This document shows positions 43,957 through 54,080 of a DNA stretch of 64,000 nt, in pieces. Under the pieces are notes generated by a model. That model was not told the origin of the DNA and did not search any database. It saw only the letters and a list, made by a program, of their open reading frames with translations. Each line of letters starts with the position of its first letter. Positions within the stretch are counted from its first letter, which is position 1. Both the position numbers and the translations under genes were made by a program. Origin of the DNA: Granulicella paludicola (lineage in GTDB: Bacteria > Acidobacteriota > Terriglobia > Terriglobales > Acidobacteriaceae); assembly GCF_025685545.1 (NCBI RefSeq), contig NZ_JAGSYC010000021.1:124001-188000 (forward strand), read 5' to 3'.

Positions 43957-45449
43957 TGAGTTCCCTCTCCCTATTTAAGCCGATCGTGGAACTGCCCCCA
44001 AAGGTCTTACTTTGGGTGAGCGGCCCTGTTCTTACGGGATTGTTCCTATATATGCTACTAAAGGGATACGGGACCGTTCTGACCGCCCTGCTCCCCTTAG
44101 CGTTGCTGGGCTGCCTTCTCGTCTATAACCGGGTCGCGGCTATGTTGGCGACGATAGCGTACCTGTTTCTGGTTGGCGATCTTCGTCGTATCCGGGACTT
44201 GGCGTTCCCTCATCCATCACTCGATCCGCTGCTGCTCGTCGGCCCAGCTATCGCGGTCATCCTTGCGCTCCCGGTAATCATCAAAGCGAAATCTCAGGAT
44301 CCCCTGTCGAAGGCAATGCTGTTTTTGACGCTCGTGATGACCGCTGAGATCTTCAATCCTTCCCAAGGTGGATTGGGAGTCGGCGTCGGAGGCGCCTTCT
44401 TCTACCTTGTACCTGTCTTTTGGTTTTGGATTGGCCGAGAATACGGCACAACCGCGGTTCTTGAAGCGTTTCTCTATCGTGTGATTCTTCCGCTTGCCAT
44501 CGCCGCGGCATTGATGGGCCTTTACCAGAACTTCATCGGCTTTCTCCCCTACCAACAGCTCTGGATCGACGCGAATATCAATACATTCGTGATTCTCAGA
44601 ATGGGCAATGGGAGTCGCTCCTTCGGCTTTTCTGTTGCACCTTCCGAATATGCCAGCCTTGTCCAGATCGGAGCGATCGGTGTTGTTGCAGCCTACATGG
44701 CGGGACGAAAGGCCTGGATTCTTGCACTCCCGATCCTCATTGCAGCATTGATTCTGGCCTCTGGTCGAAGCGTCATCGTAAAGATGGTCTTCGCACTTGC
44801 GTTCACCTGGGTAGCTCGCAACAGGAAGGACTTTGGGGCCATGGCCATCATTCGCCTTATCGTCATTATGATGGTCGGGCTTATTGCGGTGTCGGTCATC
44901 GCGAGCCGTTTTGCTGGGGGAGCACAAGGTTATGGCCCTCAAAGTGCCACCTCTGCCGCGATAGCCCATGAGGCCGGTGGCCTCGCTAATCCTTTTGACA
45001 AGAAAAAATCGACAGTTGGACTTCACTCGCAGTATGTTCTGGGCGGCTTCCTTGAAGGCTTCAAGTACCCTTTCGGGCATGGTTTGGGGTCGACAACTGC
45101 AGCAACCGGCAAACTTGGCACCTCAAAAGTAATGTTCACGGAGATTGACCTCTCGGATCTCTTCATCGCACTCGGGCTACCTGGCGGAATCCTCTACTTA
45201 TATTGCGTATTCCAAGCTCTTCGTTCTGCACTCTTATTCGTAAGGGGAGCCCCTAAAGTGATCAGTTTGCCTACTCTTGCCATCCTTGGTGGTGGAATCG
45301 GTATTTGGCTGGTTACTTCGCAGTATTCGACGTCTGCCATGTACCTGTTCATGATCGGTTGTCTAACGCATTCGGAGTCAGGAGCAGTCAAGGTCAAACA
45401 GCGAATAGCTGCTCCTACAGTCGAACCCTTGTCCCGAGCGGTCGCTTGA
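43956..45449 (+). CDS. Wzy/WaaL-like O-antigen polymerase or ligase family membrane protein
   Basis: 497 residues with about 12 hydrophobic spans and a large loop at about 315-385 holding GPQSATSAAIAHEAG and VLGGFLEGFKYPFGHGLGS; such an H-x6-G-x-G-like loop is typical for the Wzy_C family of polymerases and ligases. An earlier loop carries a positively charged RSFGFSVAPSEYAS (about 205-218). It should join flipped repeat units outside the membrane. Translationally coupled to the preceding acyltransferase. The only polymerase candidate in the window. Confidence 0.8.
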   Translation: MSSLSLFKPIVELPPKVLLWVSGPVLTGLFLYMLLKGYGTVLTALLPLALLGCLLVYNRVAAMLATIAYLFLVGDLRRIRDLAFPHPSLDPLLLVGPAIAVILALPVIIKAKSQDPLSKAMLFLTLVMTAEIFNPSQGGLGVGVGGAFFYLVPVFWFWIGREYGTTAVLEAFLYRVILPLAIAAALMGLYQNFIGFLPYQQLWIDANINTFVILRMGNGSRSFGFSVAPSEYASLVQIGAIGVVAAYMAGRKAWILALPILIAALILASGRSVIVKMVFALAFTWVARNRKDFGAMAIIRLIVIMMVGLIAVSVIASRFAGGAQGYGPQSATSAAIAHEAGGLANPFDKKKSTVGLHSQYVLGGFLEGFKYPFGHGLGSTTAATGKLGTSKVMFTEIDLSDLFIALGLPGGILYLYCVFQALRSALLFVRGAPKVISLPTLAILGGGIGIWLVTSQYSTSAMYLFMIGCLTHSESGAVKVKQRIAAPTVEPLSRAVA

Positions 45450-45777
45450 TCAGCTAAAGATCCTTATGACTTGCCCGCATGACGTCATAGTTGCGCCTCA
45501 AGTAGTAGCTTGAAAGAGGCGTCGGCAAAATAACCTCCAGCAGGCATCCTTGGCTTGAAGTTGACCACTGACTGTTTGTATGTAGAGCAAGGTCTCATTT
45601 TGCGAGAAACCCTTCTCCTCGGCACTTCATAGCAAAAATCCAGCGCTAGCGTATTGATAAAAGGAAGGGGCTGCACGAATATCCGGCCACCCCTCCCGTT
45701 GCTATTTTAGTTGTTGCCACGATACGAAAAAGAAGATCGAGGGTATACGCTGACCCGTCCAGGCTTCGCTGTTTATC
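45450..45777. other. Gap between convergent genes, with one hairpin
   Basis: 328 bp between the polymerase-like gene and the Wzc-like gene, both ending here. CGCCTC (45494-45499) pairs with GAGGCG (45516-45521), with inner AAG/CTT, and may terminate transcription. No ORF is supported. Confidence 0.4.
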
Positions 45778-47994
45778 CTAACCTACCTTCTTCTTTGGCT
45801 CCTCGGTATAGTAGCCACTCCCATAGCCGTAATACGAGCCATAGCCAATTCCCTTGATCGGCACGTCGTTGAACAGCACGCCCAGAACCTTGGCACGAGT
45901 GCGACGGAGTAGCGCCACCGAACGCTGCGCTGCCCGCATCGGCGTTACGTCGAACCGTGCCACGAGAATGACTCCATCCACATACTTGGCAATCGGAAGC
46001 GTATCGCTCACCACCAGCAGAGGAGCCGAATCCAGCAGTACGAAATCGTACTCCCGGCGCCACTGCTCCACGTAGCTACGGAACTTGAGCGACCCCAGTG
46101 CCTCCGAGGGGAAGGCCACCGTCTGTCCAGCCGTTAGCACCGACAGGTTTTCCAGATCAGGAAGCGGCGTTTGGAAGTTCGGAGTACCGAGCGTCGCACC
46201 GCTACTCATCAGCAGGTCGCTCAGACCCACCTTATTGGGAAGGCTGAATTCGTTGTGAAGCCTGGCCCGTCGGAGATCGATATCCACGATAAGAACCCTC
46301 GCACCGGACTGCGCCAGGATCACTGCGTAATTGGACGAAAGACTCGTCTTGCCCTCTCCTGCAAAGCTGCTCGTCATCAGAACAACCCTGGGCGGATTAT
46401 CGATCGAAGCGAGGAAGACAGAGTTTCTCACTGCACGGAAGGCCTCGGCGACCTTCGACAGTGGCTGTTCGTAGGAATACGGGTACGTCTTCGTCGCCGA
46501 GGCGATCCTCAGCTTTAGCCCATCGTCGTGAGGAATGGTAGAGAGCGTTGACAGATGCAGCGCCGACTCCAGTTGCTCGACGGTCTGCAGCTTGTCCCCC
46601 GTCGCAGCGAAGAGGAATGCCGTCAGCGCACCGGCAAACAGCCCCAAAACAAGTCCACCGAGGAGCAGCAGTGTCTTCTTCGGCTCGACCGGAACGTGCG
46701 GTTTGCGTGCGCTGTTGACGACCATCGTGTTTACGGCATTAAGACCCGCGCTCACACCAGCCTGCTGCAACTGATATTGCAGCTTATCGTACAGGTCGCG
46801 GCTCGCCGAGCCCTCCGCCAGCAGGACTGCATACTGAGCCTGCTTACTGTTCAAGGCGTACACACGCTGGGTCTGGTCGTCGAATTGCGCCTGAATCAGG
46901 TCTTCCGTACTCTTTGCAACCTGATACTCCTGGCGCAGACGGCTCTTGGTGGTATCCACGAGCTTCGTAAGCTGATCGTCGACGTTCTTACGCTGAGCAA
47001 TCACCTCCGCGAGAGGTGGATAGCTCGGGCCGAACTTCGCTGACAACTCGACGTAGCGGGCATATAGGGTCGCCTGTTGAGTTTGGAGGGCCTGCAGGCC
47101 CACGCTGGGATAAAGCGTCGCCAAGGTCGAAGCATTGGCATCCAACGCGGCCCGAAGCTGTGCTTCCTTTGCAATTCGATCGGCCTGGACTTCGCCGAGA
47201 CGCTGATTCAGCGCCTCAAGACGCTCGATGACAGTATTGCTATTTTTGTCGGTGCTGGTGATGTCGTTTTCGCGCTGAAAATCAGCGAGGCGCTTCTGAG
47301 ATTGAGATGCTCGGTCCTTCAAAGTGTTCAACTGCTCTTGCAGCCATGTCTGCACCTGCGCCACGGAGCTGTAGCGACTATCGAATCCGTTCCGCAGATA
47401 GGCGTAGACGATGTGGTTCGCCAGTGTCGCCGCAACCTCAGGATTCTTGTTCCGTACAGTAACAGCTAGAATCTGGGTTCCCTCGACAGGCTTTACGCTC
47501 ACCATGCCCGAAACAGAGGCAATCAAGTTCTCCTGGGCCAAAGTCAAAGCAGGTGCTCGGCCATTCAGGCGTTCCTCCTGCTGCTGCTCCATCGCAGAAG
47601 CTGGAAACGACATCGCAGACTGCGGCTCACCGGCCAGCTCTCGGAACTGATCGTCCGGCATGGATTGCAACGCAGCAATCGTGACAGCATCACTGCGCAG
47701 AATAAGCGTCTCCGTCTGCATGGGATCGCTTACCGAAAACATCGATGCCTGATCCATGAGTCCGAGCGAACTAGCCCTGTTCGGGTCAATACGCAATGAT
47801 GCGCTGGCCTCGTAAATCGGCGTCGTGAAATGCACATACACTGCGGAGATGGACAGCCCTACGAGAGCGCAAACCAAGATGAGCCATTTGTGCCTACCTA
47901 AGGTACGAAAGACATCGCCAAAGGACATCCCTGGGGCGTCGCTGACGATTGCTCCGTCCTTGAAATCTGAAATCTCCTGCTCGTCCTGAATCAC
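45778..47994 (-). CDS. Wzc-like polysaccharide co-polymerase with BY-kinase domain
   Basis: 738 residues. A Wzz-type N-terminal domain with a first span near 33-52, a long coiled periplasmic part (about 180-400), and a second span at about 440-465 (LLLLGGLVLGLFAGALTAF). The cytoplasmic tyrosine kinase has Walker A SSFAGEGKTS (about 542-551), Walker A' VLIVDIDLRR (568-577) and Walker B FVLLDSAP (651-658). The tail holds six tyrosines at 718-729 before a basic end, the autophosphorylation cluster. Phosphorylation cycles of such tails control chain length and export with the Wza channel. No separate phosphatase (Wzb) is seen in the window. Confidence 0.93.
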   Translation of the reverse strand: MIQDEQEISDFKDGAIVSDAPGMSFGDVFRTLGRHKWLILVCALVGLSISAVYVHFTTPIYEASASLRIDPNRASSLGLMDQASMFSVSDPMQTETLILRSDAVTIAALQSMPDDQFRELAGEPQSAMSFPASAMEQQQEERLNGRAPALTLAQENLIASVSGMVSVKPVEGTQILAVTVRNKNPEVAATLANHIVYAYLRNGFDSRYSSVAQVQTWLQEQLNTLKDRASQSQKRLADFQRENDITSTDKNSNTVIERLEALNQRLGEVQADRIAKEAQLRAALDANASTLATLYPSVGLQALQTQQATLYARYVELSAKFGPSYPPLAEVIAQRKNVDDQLTKLVDTTKSRLRQEYQVAKSTEDLIQAQFDDQTQRVYALNSKQAQYAVLLAEGSASRDLYDKLQYQLQQAGVSAGLNAVNTMVVNSARKPHVPVEPKKTLLLLGGLVLGLFAGALTAFLFAATGDKLQTVEQLESALHLSTLSTIPHDDGLKLRIASATKTYPYSYEQPLSKVAEAFRAVRNSVFLASIDNPPRVVLMTSSFAGEGKTSLSSNYAVILAQSGARVLIVDIDLRRARLHNEFSLPNKVGLSDLLMSSGATLGTPNFQTPLPDLENLSVLTAGQTVAFPSEALGSLKFRSYVEQWRREYDFVLLDSAPLLVVSDTLPIAKYVDGVILVARFDVTPMRAAQRSVALLRRTRAKVLGVLFNDVPIKGIGYGSYYGYGSGYYTEEPKKKVG

Positions 47995-48134
47995 GTCACT
48001 CCTTCGGTCAAATCTGGTGTTTACAGCGCAATGAGAAGGTATCTATCTCATGATGTTTTGCGACAGCATCGCCTCGCGGCGATCCCGCGAACTCTTGGTT
48101 CTAGGGTCCATCCCTCGCTTAGTCACCAATAAGT

Positions 48135-49328
48135 CTACTCGCCCCCATCAGACCCAGCAAGCGACTGATAAAGCGCGACATATTGCTCTCCTGTTTTTTC
48201 CCAGGTCATCTCCTTGGTAACTTCTCGACCTCGTTCTGACATCCGAGAGCGGGCGGGGGTATCTGCAAGAAGTTGGCGAATCGCGGCTGAGAACGCTTTG
48301 GCATCTGTCGCGTCTTCTATCAGTATGCAAGCATCCGCAAATGACTCGCCCGTTGCGATTCCAGCTGAAACGATTGCGGGCAAACCGCTTGCCAGCGCCT
48401 CCATCACGACAAGCGGATGGGCCTCATAGCGGGACGGAAACACCATCGCGTCGGAGCTCCGCATCAGATCGGCGACACGGGACGTCTTACCAACGAAATG
48501 AACCCGGTCGGCAAGCCCTAGTTCGGCGGCAAGTGCGACATAAGGGCTGCCCTCGATGGATGCGGCAACCGCGAGATGTACATCAGGCAGCGTTTGAAGC
48601 GCCTGAAGTACCGTCGGAAGATTTTTCCTGGGCGTTTGAATGTCACCCACAAAAAGCAGCAGCGGATAATCATTTGATAGGTTGAATACGCTCCGACAGG
48701 GATGCCCTGGATAAAACTCCTCCAGATCGACTCCGTTGTAAATCACCCGAACCGGCTTTTGCGTGACGCCTAACGATTCAACCTCCGAGGCGGTTCGACG
48801 CGATACAGCAATAATCTCCTTGGCGCTTCGAAAGGCTGCCCGCTCCCACCGTGCATTCAGTACAGTGTAAAGGCGTTGATACCAACCGCCCGGCTTCAGA
48901 GAAAGGAGCCGGAAAGGGAATACAGGACTGCTAAGCCAAGCGGAATGCACAAAGTGAACAGCCACAACATCACATGCCTCCCAGGTGACAAAACCATTGC
49001 CCTGAATCACATCAAACTCCGTCCGATGAAGCCGCAGCCACGCCGCGCTTTGGTTCGCAAAGTGAACATTTCGGACGAGTTGAGTCGGCAATCTTTCGCT
49101 TCCGATCTGAACAAACTGCACATTCGGATGCTCAGCCAACTCGTTGCTGCACGCCATCGCTAAAATAGTGAGCTGGTGCCCGCGCTCAAGAACAGCGCGT
49201 GCTACTTCGAAGTTGACTCGACCTTGGCCATCGTGGCGACGTAAGGCATGGGCAACCAAGCAAATCTTCAATGACGATCCCAAACGGTGACACCAATCCG
49301 ATTCAAAACGGTCAGTCCTGCAACGCAT
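48135..49328 (-). CDS. Family 4 glycosyltransferase
   Basis: 397 residues from ATG 49328; family homology starts at KICLVAHALRRHDGQGRVN, so a TTG at 49271 may be the real start. GT-B signatures: NGVDLEEFYPG, LFVGDIQTPRKNLPT, and PSRYEAHPLVVMEALASGLP with E-x7-E near 290. Cytoplasmic glycosyl transfer to the lipid-linked repeat. Lies 140 bp upstream of the Wzc-like gene on the same strand, and divergent from the next GT4. Confidence 0.87.
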   Translation of the reverse strand: MRCRTDRFESDWCHRLGSSLKICLVAHALRRHDGQGRVNFEVARAVLERGHQLTILAMACSNELAEHPNVQFVQIGSERLPTQLVRNVHFANQSAAWLRLHRTEFDVIQGNGFVTWEACDVVAVHFVHSAWLSSPVFPFRLLSLKPGGWYQRLYTVLNARWERAAFRSAKEIIAVSRRTASEVESLGVTQKPVRVIYNGVDLEEFYPGHPCRSVFNLSNDYPLLLFVGDIQTPRKNLPTVLQALQTLPDVHLAVAASIEGSPYVALAAELGLADRVHFVGKTSRVADLMRSSDAMVFPSRYEAHPLVVMEALASGLPAIVSAGIATGESFADACILIEDATDAKAFSAAIRQLLADTPARSRMSERGREVTKEMTWEKTGEQYVALYQSLAGSDGGE

Positions 49329-49472
49329 GGGTATCGAGTCCGATATCAGCGGCGATATCTACTCGATTATTTTGCCCAACCCATTCAATGCAGGTCTGTA
49401 CTATTAGTATAAGCGGAATCGATCGAGACGATTTCAAAATACAAAGTCGATGTAACCTCGGAGAGCTGCCGT

Positions 49473-50642
49473 TTGAACTTGATGATCGTAAGCCATGCAT
49501 GCGCTACCCCAATCAATCAAAGCTTCTTCGCTGATGTAGAAGCGGTAACAGGATGGAAGCTCGCCCTGGCCCTGCCACAATTCTGGAAAACCGAATATGC
49601 AGAAAGGAAAGCAGAACGCTGGGCAGCTTTTAGGGGCGACTTCTATCCAATCCCAGTTTTGAAATCTGGGCACATCCCTCTGCACGTCTACCGGAGTGGT
49701 CTATTAGGCCTATTGAAAAAAGCCCGGCCTGATGCGATCTACGTGCAGCATGAACCCTACGGAGCGGCAACATCGCAGGTATACCTCGCAAACCGCATGA
49801 CTCGACGTGTACCTATTGGCTTCTATGCCGCCCAGAACATCTTCAAGCAATACCCAGTTCCGTTCCGATTCATGGAAAGCATGGTGCTTCACGAATCGTC
49901 ATTTTGCTTTCCTGTGACTGACGAAGCCTTGGAAGTTTTGCGTGCTAAGGGCTATCGCGGCGATGCCGAGGTGCTGCCCCTCGCGGTCGACAACACCCTC
50001 TACAGACCAATGCCTGATGCAGCACGTTCCCTGCGAGAAAAGCTCGATATCGGCTCGGACGAACCCGTAATCGGCTACCTGGGTCGCCTCGTGTCCGAAA
50101 AAGGTCTGCTCACGCTAGTCAAATCGTTGAAGCTAATCGAGACGTTGCCTTGGAAATGCGTCCTGGTCGGCAACGGCCCGCTGGAGGTCGAACTTCGAGC
50201 GGCCATTGCTCAATCCGGACTTGAGGGCAGGGTGTTCTTCCCAGGGTATGTACCTCACACCGAAGCTCCAGCTTGGCTCTCGATGTTCGATATGTTGGCG
50301 CTCCCATCAGAGACCCGCGAAAACTGGAAAGAACAGTTCGGGCGTGTCATTGTGGAAGCCAACGCCTGCGGTACCCCGGTCATCGGGACGACCTGCGGGG
50401 AAATCCCGGCCGTCATCGGCCACACGGGCGGGGGAATTATCGTTTCGGAAGCCGCGCCCCAAGAGTTCGCATCGGCATTGGCTCTGCTCATCAATGACCC
50501 CAGTCGGCGCGAAGATCTCGCAAAACGAGGGCGCAGTGTCGCTGCCAAAGAATATGATCAGCGCTTTCTGGCATCCCGTTTTGCAGAAGCCATCGCCAGA
50601 AATGTAAAGGCCAGCAACGAGTCCGCACCGGCGCGTGTTTAG
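49473..50642 (+). CDS. Family 4 glycosyltransferase
   Basis: 389 residues from TTG 49473, supported by GGAGAG 7 nt upstream; ATG 49482 is the alternative. GT-B fold: MIVSHACATPINQ at the N-terminus, GYLGRLVSEKGLLTLVKSL, and LPSETRENWKEQFGRVIVEANACGTP carrying the donor-site Glu residues. Cytoplasmic transferase of the exopolysaccharide set, just upstream of the Wza-like gene. Confidence 0.88.
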   Translation: MNLMIVSHACATPINQSFFADVEAVTGWKLALALPQFWKTEYAERKAERWAAFRGDFYPIPVLKSGHIPLHVYRSGLLGLLKKARPDAIYVQHEPYGAATSQVYLANRMTRRVPIGFYAAQNIFKQYPVPFRFMESMVLHESSFCFPVTDEALEVLRAKGYRGDAEVLPLAVDNTLYRPMPDAARSLREKLDIGSDEPVIGYLGRLVSEKGLLTLVKSLKLIETLPWKCVLVGNGPLEVELRAAIAQSGLEGRVFFPGYVPHTEAPAWLSMFDMLALPSETRENWKEQFGRVIVEANACGTPVIGTTCGEIPAVIGHTGGGIIVSEAAPQEFASALALLINDPSRREDLAKRGRSVAAKEYDQRFLASRFAEAIARNVKASNESAPARV

Positions 50643-50768
50643 CCTTACTATGGTAGAGATGGTGCTAAAAACTCTGCATCGGATTCTCCCGCAGACGGAT
50701 ATGTGCAACCGCGTGTCAAAATCACAAACCCGGTAGTCAATCCGGTGGCCAATGTAGTGAGGTGTTCG

Positions 50769-51782
50769 ATGTCACACAAAAACGTTTCTGCCAATACCGT
50801 AGTCTCAAGCTATCTTTCGGGCCTTTGCAGCCCTAGAGCTATTCATATCTATACGTTGCTGTGTCTCGGCTTTGCCCTTCCGGCCTCCCTGGCTATCGCT
50901 CAGACGGCACCTGCGCTTGCGGAACCTACCACGGTCACACCCGAATTAGCAGACGCCCACCCTCTTCGGATCGGCAAAGGTGACGTTGTCAGCGTCACTG
51001 TCTTTGACACCCCGAGCTTGTCGTTTCAGGACCGTGTCGATGAAGCAGGTTTTTTACGCGCTCCTGTGCTGGGAGCCGTACAAATTGCGGGACTGAACAC
51101 GCAGCAGGCTTCTCGTCTTTTCGAAGAGAAGCTTCGCACAAGCGAGATCATGCTGAAGCCGAACGTGACCGTTCAAGATACTGAATACGCAACTCAAGGC
51201 GTAGTTCTGTTGGGACAGATCAAGAGTCCAGGTACCTATAATCTCCCGGGGCCGCACTCCCTCTATGACGCGCTTTCTGCCGCAGGTGGAGTCACGGACA
51301 CAGCTGGCCCGCGCATCACCATTACTCATCGTGGTGACCCTGAACAGCTGGATGTCATCGACGTAAGTTCTCCGAACTACTCTGCCATTCAGCGCTCGAC
51401 TCGAATCTTCCCAGGCGACACCGTATTCGTCTCCAAAGCAGAGGTCTTCTACGTAATCGGCGACGTCGGCCATCCGGGTTCCTTCTACATTCAGAACGGA
51501 AAGCCCCTGTCCGTTCTCAATGCAATAGCTCTCGCTTCCGGGGATAACGACACTGCCAAATACTCCGCCGCTTCCATCAAGCGCAAGACTTCGGCAGGCG
51601 TCGTCTCCATTCCCTTCAACCTGAAAAACATAAAGAAGGGGAAAGAAACCGACATCGCGGTTCTCCCGGAAGACATCATTATTCTGCCCCGCAGCGAACT
51701 GAAGGTGGCGCTAACCACGATCTTGCCTGGAGCAGCAAACTCTGCGATTGGAACGGGTGTTACTGCTGCGGTGATTAGGTAG
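50769..51782 (+). CDS. Wza-like polysaccharide export protein
   Basis: 337 residues from ATG 50769 (GAGGTG 4 nt upstream); a GTG at 50703 would add an unlikely extension. A hydrophobic signal segment IYTLLCLGFALPASLAIA is visible at about 28-45 with an A-x-A-like end, no lipobox Cys. Then the Poly_export domain (HPLRIGKGDVVSVTVFDTPSL) and two SLBB-like repeats (GVVLLGQIKSPGTYNLPG near 170; YVIGDVGHPGSFYIQNG near 235). It should form or gate the outer-membrane pore through which polymer leaves, in contact with the Wzc-like protein. Confidence 0.92.
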   Translation: MSHKNVSANTVVSSYLSGLCSPRAIHIYTLLCLGFALPASLAIAQTAPALAEPTTVTPELADAHPLRIGKGDVVSVTVFDTPSLSFQDRVDEAGFLRAPVLGAVQIAGLNTQQASRLFEEKLRTSEIMLKPNVTVQDTEYATQGVVLLGQIKSPGTYNLPGPHSLYDALSAAGGVTDTAGPRITITHRGDPEQLDVIDVSSPNYSAIQRSTRIFPGDTVFVSKAEVFYVIGDVGHPGSFYIQNGKPLSVLNAIALASGDNDTAKYSAASIKRKTSAGVVSIPFNLKNIKKGKETDIAVLPEDIIILPRSELKVALTTILPGAANSAIGTGVTAAVIR

Positions 51783-51829
51783 CGGAATCCCGGTAATTGA
51801 AGTTCGTGATTCACACTCTCAGAAGAACT

Positions 51830-52558
51830 ATGTCACTTAGATACCTTCAATCCGTCTTGGGCCTTGCGACTATGGTCGTTGCGGGGGTCCTGTGCCGCGA
51901 ATCTGCGGCACAGGTCACGGTAGACTCCTCAGTCAGTGCGTCGGTGAATGTGTCCGTAGACAATTCAATTAGCCAGCCACTGCTTCCAGGCTATCTACCA
52001 CTATTCGGTACAGGCGAAGCTGCAGGCTCCGGTAGCCGTAAGGTAGCCGCGTCCTTTGCCTCCACAAGAGCGGCGACGCAATCGTCCTTGCGTCAGTTCT
52101 CGCAGCAAATTTCGGCTGGTGCTCAACTCAATCAGTCCCCCACATTGGCATATGCCATGATGGCGCCGGCGGGGAGAATGACCGCCCCGACCAGAGCCCC
52201 ACTCGGACCCAAAGCCGCTCCCACCGGAAGCACCGGCGAGAGCAGCTTTGGCAATGGAAGTTTCTCCAACGGGAGCTTCACGAACGCTAGTTTCGCAAAT
52301 AAAAGCTTCGGCCCCGACGATCCAGTGGTCTTTTCGGCGATGAATGTGGTGCCATTGACGCCTACACCTAGAGTTGCATTTCCAACTCGTTTCAGGTCCG
52401 TGCCTCCGAGGAAATCCAACCGTTCAACCTCCTCGGACAATGACGCCACCAAGGGCCGTTCGAATAACCGATCAACCACTCCGACGTTCGGCAACAGAGA
52501 CTTCACACCGCCCGGCTCAAGATCCAATTCGACTCCATCCAGTTCACCTATCCAATAG
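51830..52558 (+). CDS. Secreted Ser/Asn-rich protein with SFxN repeats, function unknown
   Basis: 242 residues from ATG 51830. A signal peptide is visible (LGLATMVVAGVLC then ESAAQ). The middle (about 140-165) has five pentapeptide-like units SFGNG, SFSNG, SFTNA, SFANK, SFGPD. The C-terminus is rich in Ser, Asn, Thr and Pro, as in disordered or surface-exposed tails. No family recognised. It follows the Wza-like gene by 47 bp on the same strand and may be a cell-surface or matrix partner of the polymer. Confidence 0.65.
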   Translation: MSLRYLQSVLGLATMVVAGVLCRESAAQVTVDSSVSASVNVSVDNSISQPLLPGYLPLFGTGEAAGSGSRKVAASFASTRAATQSSLRQFSQQISAGAQLNQSPTLAYAMMAPAGRMTAPTRAPLGPKAAPTGSTGESSFGNGSFSNGSFTNASFANKSFGPDDPVVFSAMNVVPLTPTPRVAFPTRFRSVPPRKSNRSTSSDNDATKGRSNNRSTTPTFGNRDFTPPGSRSNSTPSSSPIQ

Positions 52559-52618
52559 AGTGTCGTTTGGACTCACACTTTTGGCATACGGACGGGCCGC
52601 TGGATTGCATGCCGTTAG

Positions 52619-53800
52619 TCACCTGCCTCTGGCCAGCGCCTCGTCGTAGATGCTACGGACCTTTGCAGCAATTACCCCCCATGAATACTTCTCCGCATGT
52701 CTCCTGCATTCCGCTTCTGTCGGCATAGGAATTGCTCCACCAAGTGCCTCGCAAAGAGTGCTCGCTATCACCTCTGAACCCGTCCCTGCAAAGACACACT
52801 GCGGAGCGAAAGGGGTCACGGCATCCGCCAGGCCACCGACCGGCGTCACGAAAACTGGTGTGCCTGCGGCCAGCGACTCGAGCGTAATTAACCCAAAGCC
52901 CTCAAGTCCAGTGGAGGGCACCACCGTCATGTCTGCTGCGCGATAGGCGGTCGGCAGATCGGAATCAGGCACCCTCCCAAGTTGCCGTACGCTGTCTGTA
53001 AGACCAAGCTCCTGTATGCGCGCTGCTAATTCGCCCGTTATCGGGCCAGAGCCACCCAGCAAGATGAGTACCGTCGGATGGACCTTCACAATTCTCGTCG
53101 CGGCATCGATCAAAGACTCTAACCCCATCCTTCGCACTTGCCTCCGAACGGACAAGACAATCGGGCGATCCAGCGGCCAGTTTAAACTCCGCCGCGCATC
53201 CGCCCGCGAACCCGCAAGATTGAAGCGCTCGCTATCGACGCCGCCAGGAACAACGCGAATTCGCTCCTCGACTACACCGTAGTTCTTCACCAACTCGCTC
53301 TCGAACGATTTTGAAAGGACGATAAGACGATCAGCGCGGCGATAAACAGTCTTTTCGAGCGTCGCCTTTAGCCGCGATCGTAAGCCAGTCGAGCGTTCCA
53401 TTACGCTCTCCGCAGCCCAAGGGCCATGAAAGTGCGTCACGTTCGGGAACGATCTCAACCTGTCTGCGATTGGGAGGGCATACAATGCGAAGTGCGATAC
53501 GACGAGATCGATACGCTTTCCATCGATTTCTCGAATGGCTGCTTTTCTACCAAGGCGAAGCCGTTTGAGCATCGGGCTGTCCACGTCGCTGAAGGCAACA
53601 GTCTGCCCACCCGTGGCAAGCGCCGCCTTTTCCGTCCCCACGACCAGTCCCTTCGCCGACGTGCCTGTGCCTGGCAGATGTCGGATGAGTTCGTAGTAAT
53701 AGCGAGCGAGACCCCCCTCCTGATCACCGATCCAGTCATCGCCGATTTGTAGTGTCCGTAAGCTAAGGGGAACCGTTGGACTTGACTCTATTTCAGGCAT
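52619..53800 (-). CDS. Family 4 glycosyltransferase
   Basis: 393 residues. GT-B features: EGGLARYYYELIRHLPG, THFHGPWAAESVMER, VPGGVDSERFN, LSVRRQVRRMGLESLIDA, and PSTGLEGFGLITLESLAAGTP with E-x7-E near 305. Likely a retaining transferase of the exopolysaccharide repeat. Convergent with the SFxN-repeat gene (60 bp apart) and divergent from the next GT4, with a 280-bp shared upstream region. Confidence 0.88.
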   Translation of the reverse strand: MPEIESSPTVPLSLRTLQIGDDWIGDQEGGLARYYYELIRHLPGTGTSAKGLVVGTEKAALATGGQTVAFSDVDSPMLKRLRLGRKAAIREIDGKRIDLVVSHFALYALPIADRLRSFPNVTHFHGPWAAESVMERSTGLRSRLKATLEKTVYRRADRLIVLSKSFESELVKNYGVVEERIRVVPGGVDSERFNLAGSRADARRSLNWPLDRPIVLSVRRQVRRMGLESLIDAATRIVKVHPTVLILLGGSGPITGELAARIQELGLTDSVRQLGRVPDSDLPTAYRAADMTVVPSTGLEGFGLITLESLAAGTPVFVTPVGGLADAVTPFAPQCVFAGTGSEVIASTLCEALGGAIPMPTEAECRRHAEKYSWGVIAAKVRSIYDEALARGR

Positions 53801-54080
53801 CTACAGGTTCCTTTATCCTCTCTGTGCATGAACTGCATGTATGCACATCTCAAGCTTTGTCTCGCGACACGCGCGAGTTCTTAATCAATCGAAACTAATA
53901 CCCTTGAAGCTGCTGTCGGATCGGTCAAGTAAAATCTAAAAAGGCGCGGAATGTGTCCATTATTCTGACAAGCAGCGAAAACAGTCCGAATCTCCGCCTA
54001 TATTACGAGATCACTCTTCTCCTCAATCTTCCAATGGGTGAAGCTGGACGATGGACGGTTCGATTTTATCAAGAGGATAC

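Noticed and set aside
44217-45080. Minus-strand frame of 287 codons
   Set aside because: Antisense to the membrane polymerase gene; rich in Arg/Asp/Glu as expected for the complement of a hydrophobic protein.
52246-52325. Short DNA repeats taken as a possible CRISPR-like array
   Set aside because: They are in-frame repeats encoding SFxN units inside a secreted protein; no spacers or cas genes are present.
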